Shown one piece after another: positions 45,003 to 56,440 of a stretch of DNA of 64,000 nt. How positions within the stretch are numbered: position 1 is the stretch's first letter; each line of letters starts with the position of its first letter. Source of the DNA: Antilocapra americana (Eukaryota > Chordata > Mammalia > Artiodactyla > Antilocapridae); the NCBI GenBank assembly GCA_007570785.1, contig ML661885.1, positions 31,305,185 through 31,369,184 of the forward strand. The letters are read 5' to 3'. The notes beneath the pieces were generated by a model. The model was not told the origin of the DNA. It saw only the letters and a program-made list of their open reading frames with translations, and ran no database searches. Both the position numbers and the translations under genes were made by a program.

Positions 45003-45020
45003 AGAGAGAGAGAGAGAGAG
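45003..45020. repeat. (AG)n tract
   Basis: A short AG repeat at the tail of the CHR-1 element. Confidence 0.9.
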
Positions 45021-46043
45021 TGAAAGAAGTACATTTTCAAGTTTTCAAGTACGATAACATGAACAGCATATATAACCAAAGGCATCACTAAGGAAGTTTC
45101 TAAAGAATGTAATTTTGGTGGAAATAAAATGACCCCAGAGTTGAAATTATGAGATAAAAAGAAAGAAATGTGAGCCAAATAAAAATAATGTGAACATGCA
45201 GTTAAAACTAAACCAGAGTTACAGAGATAAGATAACACAATGACATTGAAGTGTTTTAGGATAAAAAACAAAGACAAACTGAACTATTGGACAAAAATAG
45301 CATGTTAGTTGGGAGGGGTTGATAAGAGCTCATGGGTCCAAAAGTTTTTGTATTTTTTGCCAGAAGGAATAAAATGTAGATTGGTAAGCATGTTAAGCAT
45401 GCAACCAATTATGATTAAGTATTAAACAAATAAATATCATGACTAGGTTTGCTTTATCAAAGAAATATATCATTAACTTTACGTTAGATGTTCAATTAAT
45501 TAATAAAATCACATGAATGATTAAAATTCCTAAATTGTATAATCAGCTTAATTAAAGCAGTAATTATGTTTCATAAAATTTAATACCAATTCTTAATTTT
45601 TTTAAAAATTGAACATGCTGCACAAAGAAGAAAAGGTAAAGGATACAAACCTAAATCCGACATATTTTTTAATGGATAAATAAGTATTCCTTCTTTGTTA
45701 TGAATTCAAAACAAGATAAGTGTAGCCATTATTAACTTTTCTGTTTAACATTGTATTGTAGATCTTAGCCAGAAATATAAACAGGAAAGGAAAACATTTA
45801 TTATTCTCAGAGGTTATGTATTTTTGAAATAAACAATGTAAATTGCTATAAGGTTGAAGTAGGAAAAATCTAACAAAAATATGTGCCAAAACTTTCTTCG
45901 ATAAATTTAATACATTAAAGAACATCTGAATAAGTAAAGAGAATGCTTGCCACTAAATAGAAACTTCACTGATAACATAGTGCCCGATCAACAAAAATTT
46001 ATTTAGATATATAATTGAAAAACCATTAAAAAAGGACCCCCAA
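45021..46043. other. mostly unrecognised; weak L1-like patch
   Basis: Near 45748-45800 'acattgtattgtagatctta' followed by 'gccagaaatataaacaggaa' resembles plus-strand L1 ORF2 ('acattgtactggaggtcctagcc'). Too little remains to set edges. Confidence 0.35.
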
Positions 46044-46045
46044 AT

Positions 46046-46165
46046 TTCTTTTTTTTAATTAATTTATTTTAACTGGAGGTTAATTACTTTACAATATTGT
46101 AGTGGGTTTTGCCATACATTGACATGTATCAGCCATGGTGTACATGTGTTCCCCATCCTTAACCA
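46046..46165 (-). mobile_element. ruminant L1 3' terminus
   Basis: A T-run (the poly-A tail seen in reverse) then 'aattaatttattttaactgg', 'aggttaattactttacaata' and 'tttgccatacattgacatgt' is the 3' UTR end of ruminant L1 families. Only about 120 bp were inserted, a severe 5' truncation. Confidence 0.8.
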
Positions 46166-48869
46166 TTTTCTCTGTAAAACTTAGAGGAAAATTAAAAACA
46201 TTCATTTGATTTTAAATTTACAGTACAAAAATTGTTTAAAATGCTGAACCTTATCTCCCTCTTAAAATTTTTTTTTGTTTGTGTAGGGACTAGGGATCTT
46301 AATTCTGATGGAAATTTGAGAATCATTTTGCAGTAATGGAACTAGAATATTAATAGTGAAGAATGTTGATTGCTGGTTTTATTTTGCAACAACCTTCTTA
46401 TGCCCAATCTTTGTCATCTGTGAGAAGACATTGGACCTCAATATGCATAATTTTCAACATAAAGAGAGAATGATTTATTCTCCACTATAAAAAATTTTTG
46501 AAATTAAAATGTAGTTTTTTATAGCTAAGCTATTCTTAAGAAGGCCTCACCAGGTATACAATAATATATACAAGTTTTTGTGTATCTTTCTGTGTTTTAG
46601 TACTGAGAGAATTATGAATCTCTTTATCTGGAGCAGAAATCTTGTATCTGTTAGAGCTATAAATCATAAGGTTTATCCTAATTGGCATATTCCAATAATT
46701 GTACAGTCTTAAGTGGAGAAAAAGGAATATTGATTTTGATTTGTGAGTAAAGCTTTCAGTGACAGCAATTGATCTTATTTGCTTTTGAAACTGCACATTT
46801 GGTGTGACAATTATCCAAGATTAATGAATATGGAACACCACAATGCTGTTTTCTAATCATAATTACAGCATGATATTTGGTGAGTAACAGTTTCAGAAGA
46901 GATCCTCAGAATCTTTTAGCAAATGCTGTCATAGCAGTCTTGAAGTATGATGATTTAACACAAGTTAAAATATTTCTAGAAATTTTTGGTAAAATTTAGT
47001 TTTTGTTATTTTTCTTATGGATATACCTATCACTCTATGCTCTTATTGTGTGTGGCTGTCCATGCTGATGACTTTTCCTATTAGCTAAGAATTAAAGTAA
47101 TGATCCAGAGATTTTAAGCTTATTCTTTATTGTACAACCTTAAAAACTTGAAAAATAGCCACACCTGAGACTACTTCTGATATAAGTAGTATCTGTCCAT
47201 AGACATCAAAGATACTTTCTAAAATTGTTCCTCTCCCACCTGTCATGGAATCCACATTCATTTTTTTGTCCTAAAACATAGGAGAAGGCACAGAATATGC
47301 CATTACTCCTATTTCAATACTAATCAAAAAGTGCCAGCAGACCAATTGGAAACAAATGATCACACATGTTATTTATCTTGGTAAGGCAAGCTTTTTATTT
47401 ATTCATTTTTTTTAACAGAAAATGGCTTTTAAATCTTACCTACACCAAGCAGCCTAGACATGACCCAGAATTGCAATCACTTCCAATGCAGAAAAGTAAC
47501 TGGACAGGGTCAAGTTTGGAGCCATGTTTTTAAAATTTATGAGACTCTTGACTCCAGCCTTAAACACTGTCAGTGAATCAGACTATCACAACTTAAATCT
47601 CTAGAGTCAAATAGAGAACTATTTGCCAAGTTTTGATGGTTTTAATCATGAGTGGATTTAGGGGCTAAGACACAATTGTTTATTCAAGTTTAAGTGAAAC
47701 TATTTCCCTATTCATTTTCAATATTGCAATGAAAATAAAACTCTAGAACAAAAATCTAGTCTGGACCTGTTTGGAAAAATCTGAAAAAAAGAAAAATCAA
47801 CTTACTAGTATTTGCCCATAGCATGTTGTTAACCTAAAACAAATAGACTGCTAGATATTTCTCCAGAAAAGATGGGTTTATTCAGGAAGAGAGGAGAATT
47901 GCAGCTTAGGGTCTACAACCATGGCTACCCATGTTCAAGTTCCCACATGGCAAGGGAAGGAGAACACTTTTATAAAGAGGAAAAGGAAATTGAGACAGCT
48001 GTAGCAAACAGAGTCCATTGTTTTTCACTGACTGAGTCTTTGCCAAAGGGAAGAGTCTTTGTTCTTTCTGTTGCGCTCTGCAAGCAATTCACTTTTGTTT
48101 TAACTATATCACATTTATTGATTTTTAATATGGTTTTATCATTCAAATTCTAAAAATTTTCTGAATAATGTATTGGAAAAACTATCACTGATTACTTTGA
48201 ACTCTGTAACTTTCCATTTTCTTTACATATCCATTAGCTTACCAAGTTTTCAAATTTCAAGTTATTAAAATGTTGAATCAAATACTGTTTGAGTGATTTA
48301 AGAACAGTGTTTGAGGAACATAGACTACAGCAAGTCTGGAGAAGTAGCTCTTTTACTATAAAAATGGAATTGACTTGATGAACATAGTCCATTATTTACA
48401 AAAAGGAATAAGTTAAAAGAAAATGCCCATTTTTACTGTTTCACATTACTTTTCAAGAAATGTCTATAAAGTCTTCTTAGATAGATAATATGGCAATCAC
48501 GAATTATTGCCTCACTGGTAGAAGTTGAGACTGAAGGGTGTGGTCATTATAAAGAAAAATGTAGCTGAAATAAGCATAAGAATAGGATGAACTCAAGATG
48601 TTTGAATATTGTAAATCATGATTTTATCAATAGATAAGTGCATTATTTAAAGTTCTGATTATCTGTTCTCTTAGAGTCCTGGCATATACCACCTCTACCT
48701 TAATTCATTTGAGAAAACTTAGTCATATATATCCATACATAGCTGCAAGAGCGTTTAGGAAATATAGTCTAGTGATATTAATGCCATTATTATATATCAA
48801 TGGGTAATGGATTTTGATGGAGAGCTTAGCTGTTTACCCATCTATGAGGAATACTATCTTCATTCAATC
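46166..48869. other. unrecognised AT-rich sequence
   Basis: About 2.7 kb without a repeat I can name. Frames of 86 codons (46536-46796, minus) and 93 codons (47872-48153, plus) carry no recognisable domain. Confidence 0.4.
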
Positions 48870-49165
48870 TGCTATAATGAGACTATCATTTGCTGAATGG
48901 CTTATAAAAAACATATTTCTAATTGTTCTGGAGACTGGAAAGTGACAAATCAAGGCACCAGCAGATTCAGTCTTGTGGGAACCTTTTTTCTGGTTCACAG
49001 ACATCTGTCTTCTTGCTGTGTGTCCTTACAAGGCAGAACAGAGAAGAGAGCTCCCAGAGGTCTTTTTGTAATGGTGATAGTATAGTTCATGAGGGCTCTG
49101 CCCTTGTGACCTAATCACCTCCCAAAGACCTACTACCCACATCAGGGCTTAGTTTACATGTTCAT
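48870..49165 (-). mobile_element. MaLR LTR (MST/MLT1-like)
   Basis: 'attgttctggagactggaaa', 'cttcttgctgtgtgtcctta', 'catgagggctctgcccttgt' and 'gacctaatcacctcccaaag' are the complement of MST/MLT1-type LTR sequence. Small frames at 48897-49114 fall inside it. Confidence 0.7.
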
Positions 49166-49189
49166 TTTGGCTGGATATACACATTGAGG

Positions 49190-49475
49190 AAATCAACACT
49201 GAATATTCATTGGAAGGACTGATGCTGAAACTGAAGCTCCAATACTTTGGGAACTTGATGCAAAGAGCTGACTCATTGGGAAAGACCCTAATGCTGGGAA
49301 AGATAGAAGGCAGGAGGAGAAGGGGATGACAGAGGATGAGACGGTTGGATGGTATCACTGACTCAGTGGACTTGAGTTTGAGTAAACTCCGGGAGAGAGT
49401 GAAGGGCAGAGAAACCTGCCATGCTGCAGTCCTCGGGATCACAAAGAGTTGTACATGAATTAGCAACTGAAAACA
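49190..49475 (+). mobile_element. BovB 3' end
   Basis: It starts 'caacactgaatattcattgg' and runs through the last C-terminal codons to 'gaattagcaactgaaaacaa'. About 285 bp remain. The frame is broken and the tail is A-rich rather than gaact repeats. Confidence 0.88.
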
Positions 49476-49588
49476 ACAAAAAACACTGAGTCATAACAAA
49501 TATTAAAACATTTCTTACTGAAAATCAATGCGACAGTTGAACGGTTTCAAGATCTGCCCGCATACAAAAAATAGAGAAAGAAAAATAA

Positions 49589-50660
49589 GCCTTGGACTGT
49601 GTGAACACAACAAACTCTGGAAAATTCTTAAAGAGATGGGAATCCCAGACCACCTGACCTGCCTCTTGAGAAACCTGTATGCAGGTCAGCAAGCAACAGT
49701 TAGAACTGGACATGGAGCAACAGACTGATTTCCAATAGGAAAAGGAGTACATCAAGGCTTTATAATGTCAACCTGCCTATTTAACTTATATGCAGAGTAC
49801 ATCATGAGAAACGCTGGGCTGGATGAAGCACAAGCTGGAATCAAGACTGCTGGGAGAAATATCAATAACCTCAGATATTCAGATGACACCACCCTTATGG
49901 CAGAAAGTGAAGTAGAACTAAAGAACCTCTTGAAAGTGAAAGAGGAGAGTGAAAAATTTGGCTTAAAGCTCAACATTCAGAAAACTAAGATCATGGCATC
50001 TGGTCCCACCACTTCATAACAAATAGATGGGGAAACAGTGGAAACAGGGACAGACTTTATTTTTTTGGACTCTAAAATCACTGAAGATGGTGACTGCAGC
50101 CATGAAATAAAAAGATACCTACTCCTTTAAAGAAAAGTTATGACCAACCTAGATTGCATATTAAAAAGCAGACACATTACTTTGCCAACAAAGGTCCACC
50201 TAGTCAAAGCTATGGTTTTTCCAGTAGTCATGTATCGATGTGAGAGTTGGACTATAAAGAAAGCTGAGTGCCAAAGAATTGATGCTTTGAACTGTGGTGT
50301 TGGATAAGACTCTTGAGAGTCCTCTGAGACTTGAGACTACAAGGAGATCCAACCAGTCCATCCTAAAGGAAATCAGTCCTGAATATTCATTGGAAGGACT
50401 CTTGCTGAAGCTAAAACTCCAATACTTTGGCCACCTGATGAGAAGAACTGACTTGTTTGAAAAGACCCTGATGCTGGGAAAGATTGAAGGTGGGAGGAGA
50501 AGGGGATGACAGAGGATGAGATTGTTGGATGGCATCACCAACTCAATGGACATGAGTCTGAGTAAACTCTGGGAGTTAGCAATGGACATGGAGGCCTGTC
50601 ATGCTACAGTCCATGGGGTCACAAAGAGTTGGACACAACTGAGCGGCTGAACTGAACTGA
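49589..50660 (+). mobile_element. BovB LINE, 5'-truncated
   Basis: It starts inside RT motif A ('agccttggactgtgtg', K/A-F-D-C-V) and runs to 'ggctgaactgaactga'. At 49876-49887 the YADD box reads Y-S-D-D. Stops and indels break the frame. The 49190 copy lies 114 bp upstream in the same orientation and is a 3' end, so the two are separate insertions. Confidence 0.93.
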
Positions 50661-51138
50661 TAGGAGAGAGCATTGTGGAATGGAAGCTACAAAGTTTCCT
50701 CCCTAGTAGTTATCATTAATGGCTGAGTATTGTAAAACTTTCTGCAAAAGGATTAATCTGACCTCCAAAGAGAAAGACCAGACTTCCGGCAACCAGAAGT
50801 TACTTCTAGCAGTTAGGCAAATTCAGAAAGCAAATGATTTATGTTAACAGAGAACAAGTGATTTGTTTCAGTATAAGTTTAAAGTCCTTTAATATACCTT
50901 CTAAGAAATTGGTGCATATAATTGCAAAATTAAATTCAGAAGATAAGAAAGGGAAATGCAAAAGTTTTGCCAACTTGCATTAAGAAAATTTTTGAAGCAG
51001 ACTTGGTAACAATAATTGTATTAACTACTCTCCATAATCACTATGAGCTATTAGCGCCATGCAGTTATGGCTGTTGATTACATGTAACATAACAATCAGT
51101 TTCTGAAAAGTTAAAACTAGTTATGTCCAATGTATATA
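50661..51138. other. unrecognised sequence
   Basis: Nothing recognisable is seen in this stretch. Confidence 0.4.
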
Positions 51139-51218
51139 TTAGGTTGAAGCATGAGAAATTGCTAACATTCAGCTGTCTTTAATGAACCAAAATAGCAGTT
51201 TCACATGGTTCAACCTAA
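51139..51218. mobile_element. 80-bp mariner MITE (MADE1-like)
   Basis: It is exactly 80 bp, flanked by TA at 51137-51138 and 51219-51220, the target duplication of Tc1/mariner transposons. The terminal inverted repeats begin 'ttaggttgaa' and pair over about 26 bp with three mismatches. Length, TA sites and the TTAGGTTG start match the MADE1 class derived from a mariner of the Hsmar1 type. It has no coding capacity. Confidence 0.8.
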
Positions 51219-51641
51219 TACAACTTAATTAACATATTTTAAAAGTACATGCAATTTTTAAAAAGCAAACAGATTTATTCTTTATTAAATGAATGTATAG
51301 TAAGTGATTGATATCTCATTAATATCATCTGATAAGTTTATATGTATCTGATTTTTCTTGATTCTAGCCTTACTGCTGCAGGGCTATTTAATATCTAGAT
51401 ATGTTAATACATACCAATACATGTATATGTAGTGCTTTCCCAGCTACATAGTGCTTTTACTATAACATTTGTTCCATAGAACATTATTGGGAAGCGGTTG
51501 GAGTCATTACAACATTCCCTATTTTATGGATAAAGAGACTGAACTCCATTCTTTAAAAGTAAGATTCTAGAATCATATTTTCTAAAACATCTTTCTTTAG
51601 AGCTGTGTGATGTAACTGCTCCTCACCCATGTTTCCATTGT

Positions 51642-51851
51642 GATGGTTAGTCACTCAATCATGTCCGACTCTTGTGACTCTATGGACTGTAGCCTGCCAG
51701 GCTCCTCTGTCCATGGGATTTTCCAGGCAAAGATACTGCTGTGGCTTGCCATTTCCTTCTCCAAGGGATCTTCCTGACCCAGGAATCGAACCCAGGTCTC
51801 CTGCATTGCAGGTAAATTCTTTACCAACTGAGCTGTGAGGTAAGCCCAATG
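51642..51851 (-). mobile_element. Bov-tA SINE with 12-bp TSD
   Basis: The complement has the 'gggcttacctcacagctcag' head, the B-box 'gggttcgattcctgg' and a full Bov-A unit. A perfect TSD 'tgtttccattgt' lies at 51630-51641 and 51852-51863. Confidence 0.93.
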
Positions 51852-51907
51852 TGTTTCCATTGTACCCATGTATATTTCAATTATAGCACTTACTGTGGGG
51901 CACCTTA

Positions 51908-52460
51908 CTATTGAAATTAAAAGACGCTTGCTTCTTGGAAGAAAAGCTATGACAAACCTGGACAGCATATTCAAAGGCAGAGACATTACTTTGCCAAAAA
52001 AGGTCCATATAGTCAAAGCTATTGTTTTTCCAGTAGTCACGTGTGGATGTGAGAGTTGGGCCATAAAGAAGGCTGAGTGCCGAAGAATTGATGTTTTTGA
52101 ACTGTGGTGTTGGAGAAGACTCTTGAGAGTCCCTTGGACTGCAGGAGATCAAACCAGTTCATCCTAAAGGTAATCAGTCCTGAATATTCATTGAAAGGAC
52201 TGATGCTGAAGCTGAAACTCCAATACTTTGGCCACCTGATGTGAAGAACTGACTCATTGGGAAACACCCTGATGCTGGGAAGGATTGAAGGCAGGAAGAG
52301 AAGGAGATGACAGAGGATGAGATGGTCGTATGGCATCACTGACTCAAAGGACATGAGTATGAGCAAGCTCCAGGAGTTGATGAAGGACAGAGAAGCCTGG
52401 CATGCTGCATTCCATGGAGCACTGAGTCGGACACGAACGAACACCTGAGAAATAACAAAC
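51908..52460 (+). mobile_element. BovB 3' part with 10-bp TSD
   Basis: It starts near the H-E-I-K-R-R codons ('gaaattaaaagacgcttgct') and runs through the C-terminal domain to 'cacctgagaaataacaaac'. A perfect 'gggcacctta' at 51898-51907 and 52461-52470 bounds it. The 99-codon frame at 51868-52167 is its remnant. Confidence 0.93.
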
Positions 52461-52509
52461 GGGCACCTTAAACACTTGCCCAGCTGAGTACTAAACTTCC
52501 TAAACACCT

Positions 52510-52588
52510 CTTCCTAAAATGACTGACTCCAGCACTGAGCACATTGCCTAACACATAGAAGATACTCAATAAAGGTTTGCAAATGAAG
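52510..52588 (+). mobile_element. L2 3'-end fragment
   Basis: 'gcctaacacatagaagatac' followed by 'tcaataaaggtttgcaaatg' follows the L2 end 'gcctggcacatagtaggtgctcaataaatgtttgttgaatg'. Confidence 0.6.
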
Positions 52589-52606
52589 TGTTGTTGTTGT
52601 TGTTGT
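52589..52606. repeat. (TTG)n tract
   Basis: Six TTG units directly after the L2 end. Confidence 0.9.
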
Positions 52607-52749
52607 TTTGCTAATAATAAGATGACCCCATCTCCCTCATTACACAGAGCATTCGGAGTAAGTTCACTAACTTAACAAAGATAGGATGATTTAGATGTGG
52701 ATTTCATCACAGAAATGTAGGCAACTTCATTTGCACAGGAGAGATTACT

Positions 52750-53060
52750 CTTTTTTTTTTCTTCAACTTTTCATTTTGTATTTGTTTATAGTCGATTAAT
52801 GGGCGTCCCAGGTGACTCAGTGGGTAAAGAATCCACCTGCAATGCAGATGTGGATTCAATCTGTTAGTCGGGAAGATCCCCTGGAGGGGGCTATGGCAAC
52901 CCACTCCAGTATTCTTGCCTAGAGAATCCCATGAACAGAGGAGCCTGGTAGGCTACAGTCCATAGGGTCTCAAAGAGTCAAACATGACTGAAGTGACTGA
53001 GCACGCACATGTAGTCAAATAACAACATTGTGATAGTTTCAGGTGGACTTGTTAAGTATG
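52750..53060 (-). mobile_element. L1 3'-UTR fragment split by Bov-tA
   Basis: The left part has a T-run then 'cttcaacttttcattttgta' and 'tttgtttatagtcgattaa'. The right part resumes 'caacattgtgatagtttcag'. Together they read as a reverse-oriented artiodactyl L1 3' UTR. The SINE sits between two near-identical 11-mers. Confidence 0.7.
52800..53011 (+). mobile_element. Bov-tA SINE inserted in L1
   Basis: The head 'gggcgtcccaggtgactcag', the B-box position ('gattcaatctgttagtcggg') and the full Bov-A unit are present. The probable TSD is 'tagtcgattaa' (52789-52799) against 'tagtcaaataa' (53012-53022), with two mismatches. Confidence 0.92.
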
Positions 53061-53655
53061 TTGTGGCTACATGACCCCTGAGAAACTTCCTTTCACAGTC
53101 TACTGATTTCTCTCCCCCTCTTCTCTTCTCTTGTTTAAAGCACTTTCTCCATTTCAAATGAAAAGCCAAATTCCTCTTTTCCTTATGTATCTCTCTGTTT
53201 ATTTTTAACCCTTCACATATCCATACTCTTAAGGATGAATTATACTCAAGGAACTTCTGGTAGAATTTTTCTAACCAGAGCTTCCTCATCAGTAGTTTCA
53301 TCACAGATAGTTCTGAAACCAGTTTTTGAAATAATGTCCTTTTAAGTGTCTAATTTATATAATCTCACAAACCACATAAGAAGAGAAGGAAGAGTCCCAA
53401 CACACTACTATATTCCACCTTGCAAAAGTAGAACCAGATTCTAGGACAAAGAGGTACAGATTGTCAATGACTAGAGCTAAGGTAATACATAATATTAGCA
53501 AATTGAAAATTACTTATTTTTGGCCATCCTGAAGGCCAAAAAGAAAAAAAAAAGATGTAGGCAAGGCAGCTGGACATCTCTGCTGGATTTAGACCTGTAG
53601 CTCTTGAGCCACTCATAATTCTGATTGATTATCCCTCTTTTAAGCTCCTTAAAAG
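53061..53655. other. unrecognised sequence
   Basis: No repeat is assigned. The 108-codon minus frame at 52978-53304 starts in unassigned DNA and runs into the SINE, so it is not a gene candidate. Confidence 0.4.
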
Positions 53656-53659
53656 GAAT

Positions 53660-53775
53660 TAATAACTGAATTATGATACTTGCTCTAAGACACGCAGCTA
53701 TTAATTGAGAGTCAGCCCTAAAACGCAAGTGTTCTGATTTCAGGGTCAGGGTACTCAGTGCTCATTACATCACAT
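53660..53775 (+). mobile_element. MIR SINE fragment
   Basis: 'acttgctctaagacacgcag', 'ctattaattgagagtcagcc' and 'caagtgttctgatttcaggg' follow MIR ('acttgcccaaggtcacacagctagtaag...'). Old and diverged. Confidence 0.6.
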
Positions 53776-55774
53776 ACCATAATTGTACTTTTTGGGAGAA
53801 TTAAAGGAGAATAAAGAATTCAGTTTATGCATATTAAGCACAGCATATGTAAAATTGCATTTTCATCACTTGTTTCATTTCTTCCCACTCACTCTTCACC
53901 TTATGTATGGTGTGGTATTTAGCCTTTCTCAAATTATTTGAACTCAAAGGTTATGCTTTCTTTGGTCTCCATGGAAATACTGACACTATATTTGAGCATT
54001 GATGATTTTCTTTGTTATCCATGTTAGCTCAGCAAAATGTAGAGTCTTAGAAAAATTGAAAATATGGTCTGCTGAAGCAAGTGTTTTAAAATGAAGAGTA
54101 GTTTTACTTTCATCTACCTTAAATAAATAGTTTTGTACAGATACTGATTTTCAAGTTAAGTGTTATGTTCTGAGAATCACATCACCTTAGCCTCACATAC
54201 TAAAAAAGAATTTTTTTTTTCTATTTCCCTGTTTAGTATTGCAGTCACTCTCTAGGTAAAGCATTTTAATCAGTAAATGCATTCAATATATATAAACTCA
54301 TTTCATCTATTTAACTGGTAAAAAGATACATTTAACAGGTTTACTTAGCAACCAATTCTTACTGTTTTGGAAGGCTTGGATTTCAGTTCTAGTGGCATAC
54401 ACTTGCCATATCTCAGCTTACCACTTTCAAGGGCAGTTTGAGGTCAATTTGCATTTTTGTCAAAACCACTGTAGTGCTAAAGACAGCCATGGCTGAACCA
54501 AGGATGATTGCTGTGCCACCTTTCCTGAACCTCTAGACTTTGATAAGCATGATCTGTCAACACATATATAAGCATAAAAGCTATAACCCTGAGCTTTACT
54601 GTTTATTTTGCAGACTATGCTGACAAAATTGAACCATGAAAGCAGCAAAAGATTTCTCAGGGTTGCTTATTCTAAAAACAAATTCCAAAGGCTTTGAATG
54701 TGTAATTTAACATTTATGTTTCATACTTTCAAATAACTTATACAATCTCATTATTAAAGACAAGAGTTTATGAAACTAAATTAATTCTTATTCTTTCCTG
54801 TAGGGAATGAGATGTAATATCCATTTAAGTCAACAGAATCTCTAGGCAAAATGATTAAAAGGCAATTCTCATGTTTTCTGGGACTAAGTAATTTTTTAAA
54901 AGTTTAAAAAATCAATCCTATTGTTAGGTCAGAGCTCTTTGATAAATCAAAACAAACAAATCATAATCTGCCATACTTTTTTGTTTTAAACTCCATGGTC
55001 AAAGTTCTCTAGATTCTGCAGATTTTCTTCAGAAAGTCAATTTTTCTAGCATTTCTTTGGGGATGTAAAATAAATTGGGGAAAAAATTATTGCTACAGAA
55101 AGCTAAACTGAACTTAAACCCAGAAGTTCAGCTCTTTCTCTGCATAAGAATCACAACAAGAAAGCAATTCTCTAGTGAGAACAGCTCAGCTCCCATGCCA
55201 TTTTTTGATGTTTTTTCAGTTTGATGTCTCTGAGCAGAGCCAGCTAGGGGAAAAAAAAAAGGAGGGAGGAAATGAAGGTTTCCTTCTTTATAAAAGAAGA
55301 AAAAAAGCAATATGTGCAATTGTACTCTAATTCAGTGTTAAAGGTAAGAAACTAAACTGTTATATAGTAGAAGTTTAGAAATTTATGTTTCAATTTCCTG
55401 TAGCTTTGAGCATTATATCAGTCCTGCAGCTGGTTCTACAAAAGCTGTTTGCAAAAAGAATACAAGTTATGTTTCTCCAATTCCCCAAACACAATTATAG
55501 TTGGAATACAAATAGAGGAGTTCAGTAAGTCCAATGTTGAGACTCCTAGATTTCACTGCAGTAGTTTTTGTGTTAAAATAAGATCTTAAAATGCAATGCA
55601 TATTTCATGTGGGCTGTTGAGAGAGAACAAACTTACACATTTGGGTTGATACTTGTGTACATCCAGATTCCATTGCATTGAGTTTTAAGAATGTGCCTCT
55701 CTGTATGTAAGACATCAGTGATGTGAATTTATTTAAATAACATGTTGCACGTGTTAAATGACCATAAATGTAAG
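53776..55774. other. unrecognised sequence
   Basis: About 2 kb with no family I can name. Short homopolymer runs occur (T10 near 54213, A10-11 near 55251). No coding signal is seen. Confidence 0.4.
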
Positions 55775-56440
55775 AATGTCACTCTCAATGACATAGATGG
55801 GCCTAGAGATTGTCATACTGAGTGAAGTAAGTCAGAAAGAGAAAGACAAATATCATACGATTTCACTTATATGTGGAAGCTAAAAAAAATTGTACAAATG
55901 AATTTAATTACAAAGCATAAATAGAGTCACAGGTGTAAAAAGCAAACTTATGGTTACTAAGGGGGAAGGGAGGTTGAGCATACATTGGGAGATTGGAATT
56001 GACACACATAAACTGTGTGTGTGTGTGCTAGTTGCTCCGTCACGTACGACTCTTTGTGAGCCCATGGTCTGCAGCCCGCCAGCCTCCTCTGTCCATGGAA
56101 TTCTCCAGGCAAGAATATTGGAGTGGATAGCTATTTCTTTCTCCAGGGGATCTTCCCAACCTAGGGATTAAACCATGGTTTCCTGCATTGCAGGCAGATT
56201 CTTTGCCATCTAAGTCACCAGGGAAGCCCCATATACACACTACTATACATAACACAGATAGAAAGAACCTATTGTATAGCACAGGGTACTCTACTCAGTA
56301 CTATAATGACTTATAAGGAAAAAGGATCTGCAAATATTGGGTATATATATATGTATAACTGATTTACTTTGCTGTACAGCAGAAAGTAATGCAACATTGA
56401 AAATAAACTATATTCCAATAAAAATTAATTTAAAATAAGA
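55775..56440 (+). mobile_element. L1 3' end, split by Bov-tA
   Basis: 'gtgaagtaagtcagaaagag', 'aaagacaaatatcatacgat', 'ttcacttatatgtggaagct' mark the L1 ORF2/3' UTR boundary. After the SINE it resumes 'ttgctgtacagcagaaagta' and 'actatattccaataaaaatt', close to the L1 3' terminus. The two parts are colinear. Confidence 0.85.
56012..56229 (-). mobile_element. Bov-tA SINE inserted in L1
   Basis: The complement has the head 'gggcttccctggtgacttag', a mutated B-box ('ggtttaatccctagg') and the Bov-A unit, and ends in a TG/CA tract (56015-56028). The TSD is poorly resolved ('ataaac' and 'atacac' at the edges). Confidence 0.92.
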
